Assembly: GCF_003333325.1 (NCBI RefSeq)
Contig: NZ_QOLC01000089.1
Location: 124,001-188,000, forward strand
Source: Candidatus Ulvibacter alkanivorans
GTDB taxonomy: Bacteria > Bacteroidota > Bacteroidia > Flavobacteriales > Flavobacteriaceae
DNA length: 64,000 nt
Direction of reading: 5' to 3'
This document shows, one piece after another, positions 9,183 to 17,815 of this stretch. The position numbers were made by a program, and so were the translations under genes. The first letter of the stretch is position 1. Every line of letters starts with the position of its first letter. A model generated the notes under the pieces. That model did no database searches. It saw nothing but the letters and a program-made list of their open reading frames with translations, and was not told the origin of the DNA.

Positions 9183-9198
9183 TGTTCCACGTGGAACA
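9183..9198. promoter_or_regulatory. parS-like ParB-binding site (perfect palindrome)
   Basis: TGTTCCACGTGGAACA is a perfect 16-bp palindrome, the form of parS known from several bacterial chromosomes. It lies in the mnmG leader, between the -7 box at 9220 and the ATG at 9171, so ParB binding there could also affect mnmG transcription (inference). Confidence 0.7.
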
Positions 9199-9219
9199 TA
9201 TGGATTAATTTTTGGCGTG

Positions 9220-9227
9220 CAAATATA
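9220..9227 (-). promoter_or_regulatory. -7 promoter box (TATATTTG) of mnmG
   Basis: Exact TAnnTTTG on the minus strand, about 48 nt before the mnmG ATG, with a TTG about 21 nt further upstream. Confidence 0.55.
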
Positions 9228-9283
9228 GTGTAAATAACTTAAAATCAGCAAGTTAAATTGTTAAACCTTTGAGTATCAAACAA

Positions 9284-9700
9284 CTACAAAAAGTCCCGTC
9301 TTGCCAAGGCTGCATCTTCTTTCGCACGCATTTGTGTGATTTGTGGCGTTGTTTTATCCTTATAGCCACAATAATGCAGTACGCCGTGTATTATTACTCG
9401 GTGTAGTTCTGTTTCAAATGTAGTATTAAATTGTAACGCATTCTCCTTTACACGTTCGATGGAAATATAAATTTCACCATGTACTTCCTTGCCCATACTA
9501 TAATCGAAACTAATAATATCGGTTAAGGTATCATGGTCTAAAAATTCGACATTAAGTTGGTGTAGATAAGCGTCATCGCAAAAAACGTAGGTTACGTCCC
9601 CTAACGAAAAACCTTCCGAAGTAATCACACTAGATATCCAATTGGAAAGTTCTTCTTTTTTTGATAATTCAAAATCTGTTTCAGAAAAAAATTCAATCAT
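9284..9700 (-). CDS. ybeY: Endoribonuclease YbeY (rRNA maturation)
   Basis: Metal-dependent RNase for 16S rRNA 3'-end maturation and ribosome quality control. The 138-aa product carries the UPF0054 signature IIHGVLHYCGYKDKT with H105 and H109; the third ligand, histidine in E. coli, is aspartate (D115). The Asp form appears to be usual in Bacteroidetes, judged from general knowledge of the family. The gene overlaps the 3' end of the DUF4175 gene by 8 bp on the same strand, so translation is probably coupled. Confidence 0.93.
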   Translation of the reverse strand: MIEFFSETDFELSKKEELSNWISSVITSEGFSLGDVTYVFCDDAYLHQLNVEFLDHDTLTDIISFDYSMGKEVHGEIYISIERVKENALQFNTTFETELHRVIIHGVLHYCGYKDKTTPQITQMRAKEDAALARRDFL

Positions 9701-12700
9701 CCTTATTCTTAAAATAGGTCTTCACTTTTTCTTTAAAATCTTGCCGCAAAGGTAGTGCTTCTCTATTCAAGATCTCTGTTGTGTTGAAGTACTTCTTAAC
9801 ATCTTCCGGAGATAATCGCAACTTATTTTGATATTGTCTTCGGTTGGTTTGAGATTCTCTTTTGGTCTCTTGTCCTTGCTCGAAATCGGCTTTGTCTAAC
9901 TTCAGCAATTCATACTTTAAATTCAGCATTTGTTCTAACGTACGTTCGTTAAAACCCTTGTCCAGTAATTGTTGTTCTACGGCTTCCATCTTCCGAAGCA
10001 ATTCACCGCCTTTACCCTTTAGCCCTTCTTTACTTAGACGGTCTTCTAATTGTTGCCGAAGCTGTTGTTGTTGTTTGAAGATCTCGTACAACTCACCATT
10101 CATTTCCTCACTATCACCATCGCCAGACTGGCCTTCATTCCCATCACCTTTTCCGTTTCGACCATTTTCACCATTCGATCCGTTACCGTCTCCATTTCCT
10201 TGACCTTCGCCTTCGCCTTCACCTTCTCCCTCGCCTTCACCTTTGCCCTTGCCCTGTCCTTTTTGCATACCCTCCTTCATTTGTTCACTTAAGCTTTCTT
10301 GTTTCTTAATGATATCCGGCAATTGAAACCCTTCGCCCTGACCCTGTCCTTTTCCCATTCCTTTACCCTCTCCTTCTCCTTGTCCAGACCCTGAACCCAT
10401 CATTTGCATTTGGTTCTGCATGTTGTTTAGAAGATCACTTAAAAAGATCGCTAATTCATTGGCACCGGTTACGGTATACTGCTGACTCGAAATTCCTTGG
10501 CGCATCTGGTTCTCTGCAAGACACTCTAAGGACTTATCTAAATTGTATTGTACCTCGGTTAATGATTTGTTGATCTGGTTGCTAATCATGGGCTGACGCA
10601 GTGAGAGCACAAACAAGCTGTCGTCGATGTGCTGGAAATTCAGTTTAAGGTCGTTTTGTACGTTTAGTCTCTTTCCGAACACAGGATTTCCGTAATCTGT
10701 CACTTTAAAGTCCTCCATCAAGGCTTCTTGTTCGAAGGAGAAAATCACTAGATTATCTAGTATTTGTCGTAACATTTCTACGTCTTCTTCTATGCTATCC
10801 ATTTGGCCGGCTTGCATTTGCATTTGCATCTGCTTGCCCATTTTCTTCATTTTTTCTCCAGCCTTTTTTTGGTTTTCTGAAGCACCCGATTTGTTCTCCT
10901 GTCCCAACTTATCGGTAGCCTTTTGTTGTTCCTCCTCTATTTCTTGTTCACCGGCATCATCTTCGGGCAGCTCCATAGGATCTTTCAACTCCTCGTTATC
11001 CTTTTTAAGCTCTTCCATTTCCTTCTGATACTCCTCAAATTGCTCGTTCAGCTCTTCTTGCTTTTCCTTCGTGTTCTCATCTTCGGGAGCATCGGCCAAC
11101 TTCTCTTGTTCTTCACCCAGTTTGTACAGTTCTTCCGCTAACTTTTCCGCTTTCTTGGTTACATAATAACTCTTGGTGAGTTCTAATAACTGTTCTATAT
11201 TCTTTTCTTGATTCTTATTCTGCTTCGCAAGATTTTCGAGTTTCTCGGTAAGTTCTTCTTTCTGAATCTTATCCTGAACCTTCTCTAATTCTTCCAGCAA
11301 TCGTTCGTTTTCTTCAAGTTGTTCTTCATTCTCTTCCAATCGTTCTTTTAGTTGTTCCTTAAACGGATCGTTCTCTTCTTCGGGTTGGAATTGTTCCAGA
11401 TTTTCTTTTAATTCCTTAGAAAAATTCTTCATCAACTCTTCTTGCTGTTTTTGACGCTTAATGTAATTCTCCAGCTTTTTCTTGTCGTTGTAATTAAGCT
11501 TTTCTTTTTCCTTTTGGGTTTTACTTAGCTCCTCCAACAACTTTTCTTGATCCTTCATTTCTTCCAAGGACTTATCTAGTCCCTGAATAGAATTGTCTTG
11601 ATTCTCAAGTTGTTCGTTCTCTTTTTCATCTTTTGTAAGTTTTCTGAAAGCGTATACACCCGATTTGGAAGATTTGAAATTGTGAATTGCATCGTTGTCG
11701 AACACCTCAAAATAATATTCGTAAGCTACACCTTCTGAAAGATCGAGATCGCCAGGAAATGTATATACAAACTGGTCGAAATTTGATTTATTCAACGGTA
11801 ATGGCTCAACTTGTTGTTGCTCTTTCTCCCCTTCCGGATAATAAACCAAACGCAGTTTTGTAAGTCCGTAGTCATCACTAACACGGCCCAAGAAATAGAT
11901 CAGTTCACTGTCGGTAGAATCCTGTTTCGACTCCACATCGATCTCGGGATATTCATCTTTGATCACTCCAATGGTAAACGAAAGGTTCTCGTAATCGATT
12001 AGCTTCTTATTAGAGGTTGTAATGGCGTAGTCTAATTTTCCGTATACGCCTTTTTTGAAATTGAATTGTTGGCCTGCTTCGGAAAACACATAGGACGTAT
12101 CTCTCGTCTTTAATTGTACCGTCTCTGTATTCTTTGTAGCTACATTCCAGGTAACCTGTGTGCCTTCTGGCACTGTTGCATTTCCGGTACTTTTAAGAAC
12201 TTCGTCCTTCTTTCCTGTGTACCCCGGATAATTTAATACCATTTCGAAACCTAACAATGAAGGAGTCTTAACAACGTCTAATGTGTACGATCTAGAGGTA
12301 ACCTTATTTGCTTTAAGTTTAAAATCAATTGGCTCCACCGGCTGTGAAAAGGTATATTCGAACATCCCGGGAGCTGTTTGTTGTAAATAATACGATTCGC
12401 CGTTATATGCAATACTTGCATTTTCCGGGATCACCGATCCTTCGGTTCGAACTTGTAGGATATACGCTTTGTTTTCAATAGCGTTTAGGTTGTCATTCAG
12501 AAGAAAAAAAGAAAATGGCGCGGGTGGTTCATAGGCCGTGTCGTAATTTACCACACGTTCGTAACTACTGGAAAAAAGATCCTTTTCGCCCAACACGCTG
12601 GCCAGTAAAAAGATGACCACGGGAATTGCAGCGTATTTTAAATACTTGGTATTCTTCTTAAAATTAACTGCACTTTTAAAAGGCACCGGTTGCATTTCTG

Positions 12701-13097
12701 AAGCCTTTTGGTCAATGCTCGCCGCCAACAGTTCGCTTTCTCGCTGATTTCTATTTAACTGAATTACATTAAGCAACTTGTCGTTTACCTCCGGGAAATG
12801 GCCTCCAATAATCTTTGAGGCCTGTTCGTGACTTATTCCTTGTTGAAGCTTGAACAATTTGGCTAATGGAAATGCAATAAACCGAACAAACAACGATGCT
12901 TCCACCGCTACGAAACTCCAAAACAAAACGGTTCTACCCGCCGGGCTTAACCACAAGAAATACTCTACCAGTAAGGTGAGTAAAAAGTACAATACGCCAA
13001 TGGCAAAAAAGAGAATAGCCCCCTTGATCAACTCATTGGTGTAGTATTTTTTTATAAATTGTTCCAGCTTTTGCTGGATAACACTAAATGTACTCAT
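9693..13097 (-). CDS. DUF4175 family protein, large membrane-anchored coiled-coil protein
   Basis: A 1134-aa protein of the Bacteroidetes DUF4175 family; function unknown. N-terminal hydrophobic segments lie at about 24-45, 55-75 and 155-167, followed by a periplasmic region with Ig-like beta segments (about 190-470). Next is a very long Glu/Lys/Gln-rich coiled coil (about 490-740), a second helical part, and a Gly/Glu/Gln/Lys low-complexity segment built from EG, KG and QG dipeptides (about 940-1010). The C-terminus is again helical. The low-complexity DNA produces long open frames on the opposite strand, which are artefacts. It heads a unit with ybeY. A scaffold or envelope-structural role is only a guess. 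Confidence 0.85.
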   Translation of the reverse strand: MSTFSVIQQKLEQFIKKYYTNELIKGAILFFAIGVLYFLLTLLVEYFLWLSPAGRTVLFWSFVAVEASLFVRFIAFPLAKLFKLQQGISHEQASKIIGGHFPEVNDKLLNVIQLNRNQRESELLAASIDQKASEMQPVPFKSAVNFKKNTKYLKYAAIPVVIFLLASVLGEKDLFSSSYERVVNYDTAYEPPAPFSFFLLNDNLNAIENKAYILQVRTEGSVIPENASIAYNGESYYLQQTAPGMFEYTFSQPVEPIDFKLKANKVTSRSYTLDVVKTPSLLGFEMVLNYPGYTGKKDEVLKSTGNATVPEGTQVTWNVATKNTETVQLKTRDTSYVFSEAGQQFNFKKGVYGKLDYAITTSNKKLIDYENLSFTIGVIKDEYPEIDVESKQDSTDSELIYFLGRVSDDYGLTKLRLVYYPEGEKEQQQVEPLPLNKSNFDQFVYTFPGDLDLSEGVAYEYYFEVFDNDAIHNFKSSKSGVYAFRKLTKDEKENEQLENQDNSIQGLDKSLEEMKDQEKLLEELSKTQKEKEKLNYNDKKKLENYIKRQKQQEELMKNFSKELKENLEQFQPEEENDPFKEQLKERLEENEEQLEENERLLEELEKVQDKIQKEELTEKLENLAKQNKNQEKNIEQLLELTKSYYVTKKAEKLAEELYKLGEEQEKLADAPEDENTKEKQEELNEQFEEYQKEMEELKKDNEELKDPMELPEDDAGEQEIEEEQQKATDKLGQENKSGASENQKKAGEKMKKMGKQMQMQMQAGQMDSIEEDVEMLRQILDNLVIFSFEQEALMEDFKVTDYGNPVFGKRLNVQNDLKLNFQHIDDSLFVLSLRQPMISNQINKSLTEVQYNLDKSLECLAENQMRQGISSQQYTVTGANELAIFLSDLLNNMQNQMQMMGSGSGQGEGEGKGMGKGQGQGEGFQLPDIIKKQESLSEQMKEGMQKGQGKGKGEGEGEGEGEGEGQGNGDGNGSNGENGRNGKGDGNEGQSGDGDSEEMNGELYEIFKQQQQLRQQLEDRLSKEGLKGKGGELLRKMEAVEQQLLDKGFNERTLEQMLNLKYELLKLDKADFEQGQETKRESQTNRRQYQNKLRLSPEDVKKYFNTTEILNREALPLRQDFKEKVKTYFKNKDD
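10120..10400 (-). repeat. Imperfect Gly-Glu/Gly-Gln coding repeats inside the DUF4175 gene
   Basis: The coding strand contains tandem six-base units of the type GGCGAA/GGTGAA/GGCAAG, giving EG, KG and QG dipeptides, in two clusters (about 10130-10265 and 10335-10395). Slippage at these units could vary the repeat number between strains. Confidence 0.7.
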
Positions 13098-13171
13098 TAT
13101 GCGGTTTTACATTAACAGAACTTCTAAAATACAATTTTATTTTGTATCAAAAATAGGTCCAATCTCTTAAT

Positions 13172-14212
13172 ATGAAGGATTTAAAATATATCACCTCCTT
13201 TTCAATTCCTGCTACGGCCGTTATAGGGCTCGGCTTTCAAGGTATATGGGTGTTTTTAACGCCTGTATTCGCTTTTATACTCGTGCCTATATTAGAAGTA
13301 CTGCTACCTGTACAAAACGAAAACCTTTCCGAAGCACAGATCAAAACCAAAGCAAAGCATCCATTTTTCGATCTGCTTTTATACCTAAACCTACCTATCG
13401 TCTATACCATCGTGGGGTATTTTTTATGGAGCCTCACTTGGGCAAATTACAATACTTCAGCACTCATCGGACTCACATTTTCGGTGGGGATCGTTGTTGG
13501 TTCAAACGGAATTAATGTCGCTCACGAGTTGGGGCATCGAAGAACGCAATGGGAGAAAACCCTAGGCAAAGCCTTGTTATTGCCGGCCTTGTATATGCAT
13601 TTTTATGTAGAGCACAATTTTGGTCATCATCAAAATGCCGCTACCAAAGAAGATCCTGCAAGTGCGCGCTACAACCAGACCGTTTATTCTTTTTGGTTCA
13701 CCTCCATTTATAGGCAGTATAAAAGTGCCTGGAAACTGCAACAACAACTGCTTCGCAATAAAGACAAATCAATTCTTAGTATCTATAACGATATGTTTTG
13801 GTACAGTTTGCTGCAGTTGGGGTATTTGGTGGTTATTTTTATTTACTTCGGAAAGGTAGCGTTGTTCGTGGCAATAGCGATAGGTGTGATCGCCGCGCTC
13901 TTATTAGAAAGTATAAACTATATAGAGCACTACGGATTGAGTCGACAAAAAACAAACAGTGGCAGATACGAACGTGTAAAGGAGATACATTCATGGAATT
14001 CCAATCATATACTTGGAAGAATGATGTTATACGAATTGACCCGACATAGCGACCATCATTATCGCTCTCATAAAAAGTACCAATTATTAGATTGCCATGA
14101 AACGAGCCCACAAATGCCTTATGGCTATCCAACTTCGATGGTCTTGGCCCTTTTCCCGCCGTTGTGGTTTTCTATTATGAATAAGCGGATTCCTATGGAA
14201 ATGCGCTCTTAG
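13172..14212 (+). CDS. AlkB-type membrane diiron hydroxylase (alkane 1-monooxygenase family)
   Basis: Integral-membrane non-haem diiron hydroxylase of the AlkB family, which inserts oxygen at the terminal carbon of alkanes or related chains. The 346-aa product has about six membrane helices and all family histidine boxes: HELGHRR (118-124), EHNFGHH (147-153), the AlkB signature NYIEHYG (249-255) and HSDHH (292-296). No rubredoxin or rubredoxin reductase is beside it. AlkB homologues are common in marine Flavobacteriaceae not known to degrade oil, so an n-alkane substrate is not certain; a fatty-acyl substrate is possible. gltX follows with its own promoter. Confidence 0.88.
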   Translation: MKDLKYITSFSIPATAVIGLGFQGIWVFLTPVFAFILVPILEVLLPVQNENLSEAQIKTKAKHPFFDLLLYLNLPIVYTIVGYFLWSLTWANYNTSALIGLTFSVGIVVGSNGINVAHELGHRRTQWEKTLGKALLLPALYMHFYVEHNFGHHQNAATKEDPASARYNQTVYSFWFTSIYRQYKSAWKLQQQLLRNKDKSILSIYNDMFWYSLLQLGYLVVIFIYFGKVALFVAIAIGVIAALLLESINYIEHYGLSRQKTNSGRYERVKEIHSWNSNHILGRMMLYELTRHSDHHYRSHKKYQLLDCHETSPQMPYGYPTSMVLALFPPLWFSIMNKRIPMEMRS

Positions 14213-14217
14213 CATTG

Positions 14218-14225
14218 TATCTTTG
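14218..14225 (+). promoter_or_regulatory. -7 promoter box (TATCTTTG) of gltX
   Basis: Exact TAnnTTTG match, 26 nt before the gltX ATG. An AAGGAG Shine-Dalgarno-like element (about 14238-14243) lies between it and the start, which is rare in this window. Confidence 0.6.
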
Positions 14226-14251
14226 TGCTTCAACAAAAAGGAGATCATTTT

Positions 14252-15763
14252 ATGAGCACAAAAGTTCGTGTACGATTTGCACCCAGCCCAACAGGACCAT
14301 TGCATATTGGCGGAGTTAGAACCGCACTATTCAACTATTTATTTGCTAAGAAGCACGGCGGTGATTTTGTATTGCGTATTGAAGATACCGATCAAACACG
14401 TTACGTAGAAGGAGCCGAAGAATATATAGTAGAAGCATTGAATTGGCTTAACATTCCTTTTGACGAAGGACCGGGTAAGGACGGAGGTTTTGGTCCGTAC
14501 CGACAAAGTGAGCGCAAAGATCTATACAAACAATACGCCGATCAACTTATCGCTAATGGAAACGCTTATTATGCGTTCGATACAAATGACGAATTAGACG
14601 AACATAGAAAAGCACACGAAGCTGTAGGAAAGACCTTTATCTACAATTGGCATAACCGTAAGAAGTTAAATAATTCGTTAGCCCTTTCTTCCGAAGAAAC
14701 CCAAGCAAAGCTTGATGCCGGTGAATCCTATGTGATACGCTTTAGATCTCCTAAAGATGAAATCTTGCACCTTAATGATCGCATTCGCGGACACATGGAG
14801 ATAGACACCAATATTCTAGATGACAAGGTCTTATTTAAAAGTGACGGGATGCCTACCTATCATTTGGCGAATATCGTCGATGATCATTTAATGGAAATTA
14901 CACATGTAATTCGCGGCGAAGAATGGTTGCCTTCCTTGGCATTGCACATAATGTTGTACCGTGCCTTTGGTTGGGAAGCTCCGGAGTTTGCTCATTTACC
15001 GTTAATTATGAAGCCTGTAGGAAAAGGTAAATTAAGTAAGCGAGATGGAGATAAAATGGGATTCCCTGTGTTCCCCCTTGAGTGGACGACCGCAGATGGG
15101 GACGTATTCTCGGGCTATAGGGAAGATGGATATTTACCCGAAGCTGTGATCAATATGCTGGCGTTCTTAGGTTGGAATCCAGGTACCGAGCAGGAACTCT
15201 TTAGCTTGAATGAGCTGGTAGATGCTTTTGAAGTTGACCGTGTGAACAAAGCAGGAGCGAAATTCGATCCTGAGAAGACCAAATGGTTTCAACATCACTA
15301 CTTGCAAACCCGAGACAACGGATTGCTGGCAGCCCAATTCCAATCACTTTTAGAACAAAAAGGAATTTCTCACACTATGCCGCTTGAAACCTTAGTACAT
15401 ATGTTAAAAGAACGAGCGACCTTTGTGTCTGATCTTTGGGATCAAGGTCACTTCTTTTTTGCAGCGCCTGAATTCTACGAGGAGAAAGCTTCAAAAAAAG
15501 CATTTAAAGAAGAAACCCCTCAGTTGCTTGAGAAGGTAGTCGCGCTAATTAAATCTGTTGATACCGTTTCCGCAGCAAATCTTTCAGAAAAAATTAAAGG
15601 TTGGATCACCCAAGAGGAGATCGGTTTTGGAAAGGTAATGATGCCGTTGCGACTGTCTTTGGTCGGTGAGATGAAAGGTCCGGACGTCTTTGAGATCGCT
15701 GCTCTGTTAGGTAAAGAAGAGACCATCGCCAGAATAGAACGGGCTATCGCATCTATGAATTAA
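14252..15763 (+). CDS. gltX: Glutamate--tRNA ligase
   Basis: Class I aminoacyl-tRNA synthetase charging tRNA-Glu. The 503-aa product shows the HIGH-type motif HIGG at 18-21 within FAPSPTGPLHIGG, LRIEDTDQTR, and the KMSKS-type loop KLSKR (260-264). ATG at 14252 is preferred over the upstream GTG at 14225, which overlaps the promoter; an AGGAG element about 9 nt upstream supports the ATG. The stop overlaps the convergent outer-membrane barrel gene by 4 bp. GluRS identity is favoured over GlnRS by the N-terminal signature; a true glnS is also in this window. Confidence 0.97.
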   Translation: MSTKVRVRFAPSPTGPLHIGGVRTALFNYLFAKKHGGDFVLRIEDTDQTRYVEGAEEYIVEALNWLNIPFDEGPGKDGGFGPYRQSERKDLYKQYADQLIANGNAYYAFDTNDELDEHRKAHEAVGKTFIYNWHNRKKLNNSLALSSEETQAKLDAGESYVIRFRSPKDEILHLNDRIRGHMEIDTNILDDKVLFKSDGMPTYHLANIVDDHLMEITHVIRGEEWLPSLALHIMLYRAFGWEAPEFAHLPLIMKPVGKGKLSKRDGDKMGFPVFPLEWTTADGDVFSGYREDGYLPEAVINMLAFLGWNPGTEQELFSLNELVDAFEVDRVNKAGAKFDPEKTKWFQHHYLQTRDNGLLAAQFQSLLEQKGISHTMPLETLVHMLKERATFVSDLWDQGHFFFAAPEFYEEKASKKAFKEETPQLLEKVVALIKSVDTVSAANLSEKIKGWITQEEIGFGKVMMPLRLSLVGEMKGPDVFEIAALLGKEETIARIERAIASMN

Positions 15764-16431
15764 AAGTAGAGTACGGCGGCCAAGGTAAGCGTCCCGCTGT
15801 GGCCTTCGAAATTATCTTTTTCGAGTGATTGGTCGTTTAATTTATTGAACATGTTGGTTACCCCATACTGATAGTGTGCGGTGACCCTAAATTTCTCAAG
15901 GCCCGCAGTAATACCACCTGCAACGCGAAAATTCACTCTAGAAATATCTTGTATCTCTTCGGCTCGCAAGGTGTTATACCCGTCTAATATGTAATTTTCG
16001 AACCCATCGCGTTTTAATTTCATCCTTCCGTTAATGTTAAGCACCGGACCAAGTTCAATACTTAGGTGATGCTTAATGATGTTGTAGCTTGCCAGAAAAT
16101 TCAATTGGGCTGCTTGTATGGTATAATCTACATATTGCTCATCGATGGTTGCCGCAACCGGGTCGATAAACCTTCCTAAGATCCCAACTTCAGATTGATA
16201 AAAATTGAGTCCATAGATAAGGTCAAAATTATTTCGAAAAGAGCCTCGGGTTGTAAATCCTCCCATATATCCGGTTCCTTGTTCGGTTGTAAAATCATCG
16301 GTTTCTATGTCAAATAACGTAAGTCCTAGATTAATTCCCAGTCGATTGTATTCTTCATAATTTCGTTGTGCTGTAGTTTGTTGGAATACACTAATTACTA
16401 ACGTAACAAACAGTAGGTTTTTAAGACTCAT
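15760..16431 (-). CDS. Outer-membrane beta-barrel protein (porin/PorT-like)
   Basis: A 223-aa predicted outer-membrane protein: signal peptide (1-21, ending TTAQ), then alternating hydrophobic strands typical of a small 8-stranded barrel, ending in the aromatic C-terminal signature LAAVLYF. Resembles the outer membrane beta-barrel domain families (OMP_b-brl) frequent in Bacteroidetes, including PorT-like proteins; the exact role is unknown. Its 3' end overlaps gltX by 4 bp in convergent orientation. Confidence 0.75.
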   Translation of the reverse strand: MSLKNLLFVTLVISVFQQTTAQRNYEEYNRLGINLGLTLFDIETDDFTTEQGTGYMGGFTTRGSFRNNFDLIYGLNFYQSEVGILGRFIDPVAATIDEQYVDYTIQAAQLNFLASYNIIKHHLSIELGPVLNINGRMKLKRDGFENYILDGYNTLRAEEIQDISRVNFRVAGGITAGLEKFRVTAHYQYGVTNMFNKLNDQSLEKDNFEGHSGTLTLAAVLYF

Positions 16432-16469
16432 AGGGTTGGATATCGTTATTAAGGTGATAAAAGTAGCCT

Positions 16470-16477
16470 TATTTTTG
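16470..16477 (+). promoter_or_regulatory. -7 promoter box (TATTTTTG) of the SPFH gene
   Basis: Exact TAnnTTTG match, 34 nt before the SPFH ATG at 16512. Confidence 0.45.
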
Positions 16478-16511
16478 TATCTTCAACTACTTCTAATTAA
16501 AAAATAAAACT

Positions 16512-17501
16512 ATGTCAGGATTTGTCCTTCTTATTCCGTTGTTTATCATTGGTTTCGTCATCCTTTTATCGGGGATCTTTACCGTTAAGCAACAAACCGC
16601 TGCTATTGTAGAACGCTTCGGAAAGTTCCAAAGTATTAGAAACTCTGGATTACATTTTAAAATCCCTGTGTTCGACCGAATAGCGGGGCGCATCAATCTA
16701 AAAATACAACAGTTGGATGTGATCGTGGAAACCAAGACAAAGGACGATGTATTTGTGCGCTTAAAGATTTCGGTACAATTTCAAGTGCTAAAATTAAAAG
16801 TATACGATGCCTTTTATAAGTTGGAAAATCCGCATGACCAAATCACTTCTTATGTTTTTGACGTGGTTCGTGCCGAGGTACCAAAAATGAAATTAGACGA
16901 CGTTTTTGAGCGTAAAGATGATATTGCAATTGCTGTTAAGCAGGAGCTCAACGACGCGATGAGCGATTATGGATACGACATCATTAAAACCTTGGTTACC
17001 GACATCGATCCTGATGTGCAAGTTAAAGCAGCTATGAATCGTATAAACGCTGCGGAGCGTGAAAAAGTAGCCGCCGAATATGAAGCTGAAGCAGATCGAA
17101 TTAAGATCGTTGCTAAGGCACGCGCAGAAGCAGAGAGCAAGCGCTTGCAAGGACAAGGAATCGCCGACCAACGCCGTGAGATCGCTCGAGGTCTAGAGGA
17201 AAGTGTAGATGTACTAAACAATGTTGGTATTAATTCGCAAGAAGCCTCGGCCTTGATCGTAGTGACCCAGCATTACGACACCTTACAGTCTATTGGCGAA
17301 GAAACCAATACCAATTTAATCTTATTACCTAATTCGCCACAAGCCGGTAGTAATATGTTAAACGATATGATCGCTTCGTTTGTAGCCAGCAATCAAATTG
17401 GAGAACAAATGAAAAAGGAGAATGAAGCAAAAGGAATTGGTAAAACGACGCGTAAAAAGCGAACACCCCCACCATCTGATGATACGGATGTAACCTTTTA
17501 A
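16512..17501 (+). CDS. SPFH/Band 7 domain protein (stomatin/prohibitin-like)
   Basis: Membrane-anchored SPFH protein that should oligomerise at the inner membrane and organise microdomains or proteases. The 329-aa product has one N-terminal membrane helix (about 4-26), then VKQQTAAIVERFGKF, the canonical Band 7 start, and an alanine/glutamate-rich helix with AAEREKVAAEYEAEADR typical of stomatin-like proteins. The C-terminal tail is basic (KTTRKKRTPPP). No NfeD partner is adjacent, which is a common neighbour of stomatin homologues elsewhere. A clean terminator follows. Confidence 0.88.
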   Translation: MSGFVLLIPLFIIGFVILLSGIFTVKQQTAAIVERFGKFQSIRNSGLHFKIPVFDRIAGRINLKIQQLDVIVETKTKDDVFVRLKISVQFQVLKLKVYDAFYKLENPHDQITSYVFDVVRAEVPKMKLDDVFERKDDIAIAVKQELNDAMSDYGYDIIKTLVTDIDPDVQVKAAMNRINAAEREKVAAEYEAEADRIKIVAKARAEAESKRLQGQGIADQRREIARGLEESVDVLNNVGINSQEASALIVVTQHYDTLQSIGEETNTNLILLPNSPQAGSNMLNDMIASFVASNQIGEQMKKENEAKGIGKTTRKKRTPPPSDDTDVTF

Positions 17502-17518
17502 CTGCATCTTTTAAAAAT

Positions 17519-17547
17519 AAAAAACCCATCTAAAAAGATGGGTTTTT
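17519..17547. terminator. Rho-independent terminator after the SPFH gene
   Basis: Stem AAAACCCATC (17521-17530) / GATGGGTTTT (17537-17546), loop of six, flanked by an A-run upstream and T-run downstream. It can also serve the minus-strand operon ending at 17564. Confidence 0.85.
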
Positions 17548-17563
17548 CTTTGTAAGCTAGTTA

Positions 17564-17815
17564 CTATTCTTCTTTTTCATCTACTTCTTTCACCTTTTTA
17601 ATACCTAAGAGCATGTCTACCGCCTTTAGTACTAATGCTTTTTTTGCCACGGCGCCTACCGCATTCGCTATTAGGTTCCAAGGTGACATCGATTCGCGAA
17701 ATGATTCTTTGGTGTTGTGCACACCAAGTTTGAATTCCTCCAAATCGATTTGTGATTTTAGTTTAAGGTATTTTAGGTCTCGGTCAATTTCTTTAAAAGT
17801 AGAATATTGCTTCAT
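17564..17815 (-). CDS. Small conserved hypothetical protein, third gene of the YtxH operon
   Basis: An 83-aa protein with an amphipathic helical N-terminal half and a moderately hydrophobic central helix (PWNLIANAVGAVAKKALVLKAVDMLLG), ending in an acidic tail. I do not recognise a named family. Its ATG overlaps the stop of the holin-like gene (ATGA, 17812-17815), so the two are translationally coupled, pointing to a shared membrane or stress role. Confidence 0.75.
   Translation of the reverse strand: MKQYSTFKEIDRDLKYLKLKSQIDLEEFKLGVHNTKESFRESMSPWNLIANAVGAVAKKALVLKAVDMLLGIKKVKEVDEKEE

Noticed and set aside
9862-10292. Long serine/proline-rich and leucine-rich frames antisense to DUF4175
   Set aside because: They are produced by the GE/QG coding repeats on the other strand; there is no promoter box or family similarity.
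10120-10400. Possible CRISPR-like array
   Set aside because: The repeats are six bases, in-frame and without spacers; they are protein-coding low complexity.
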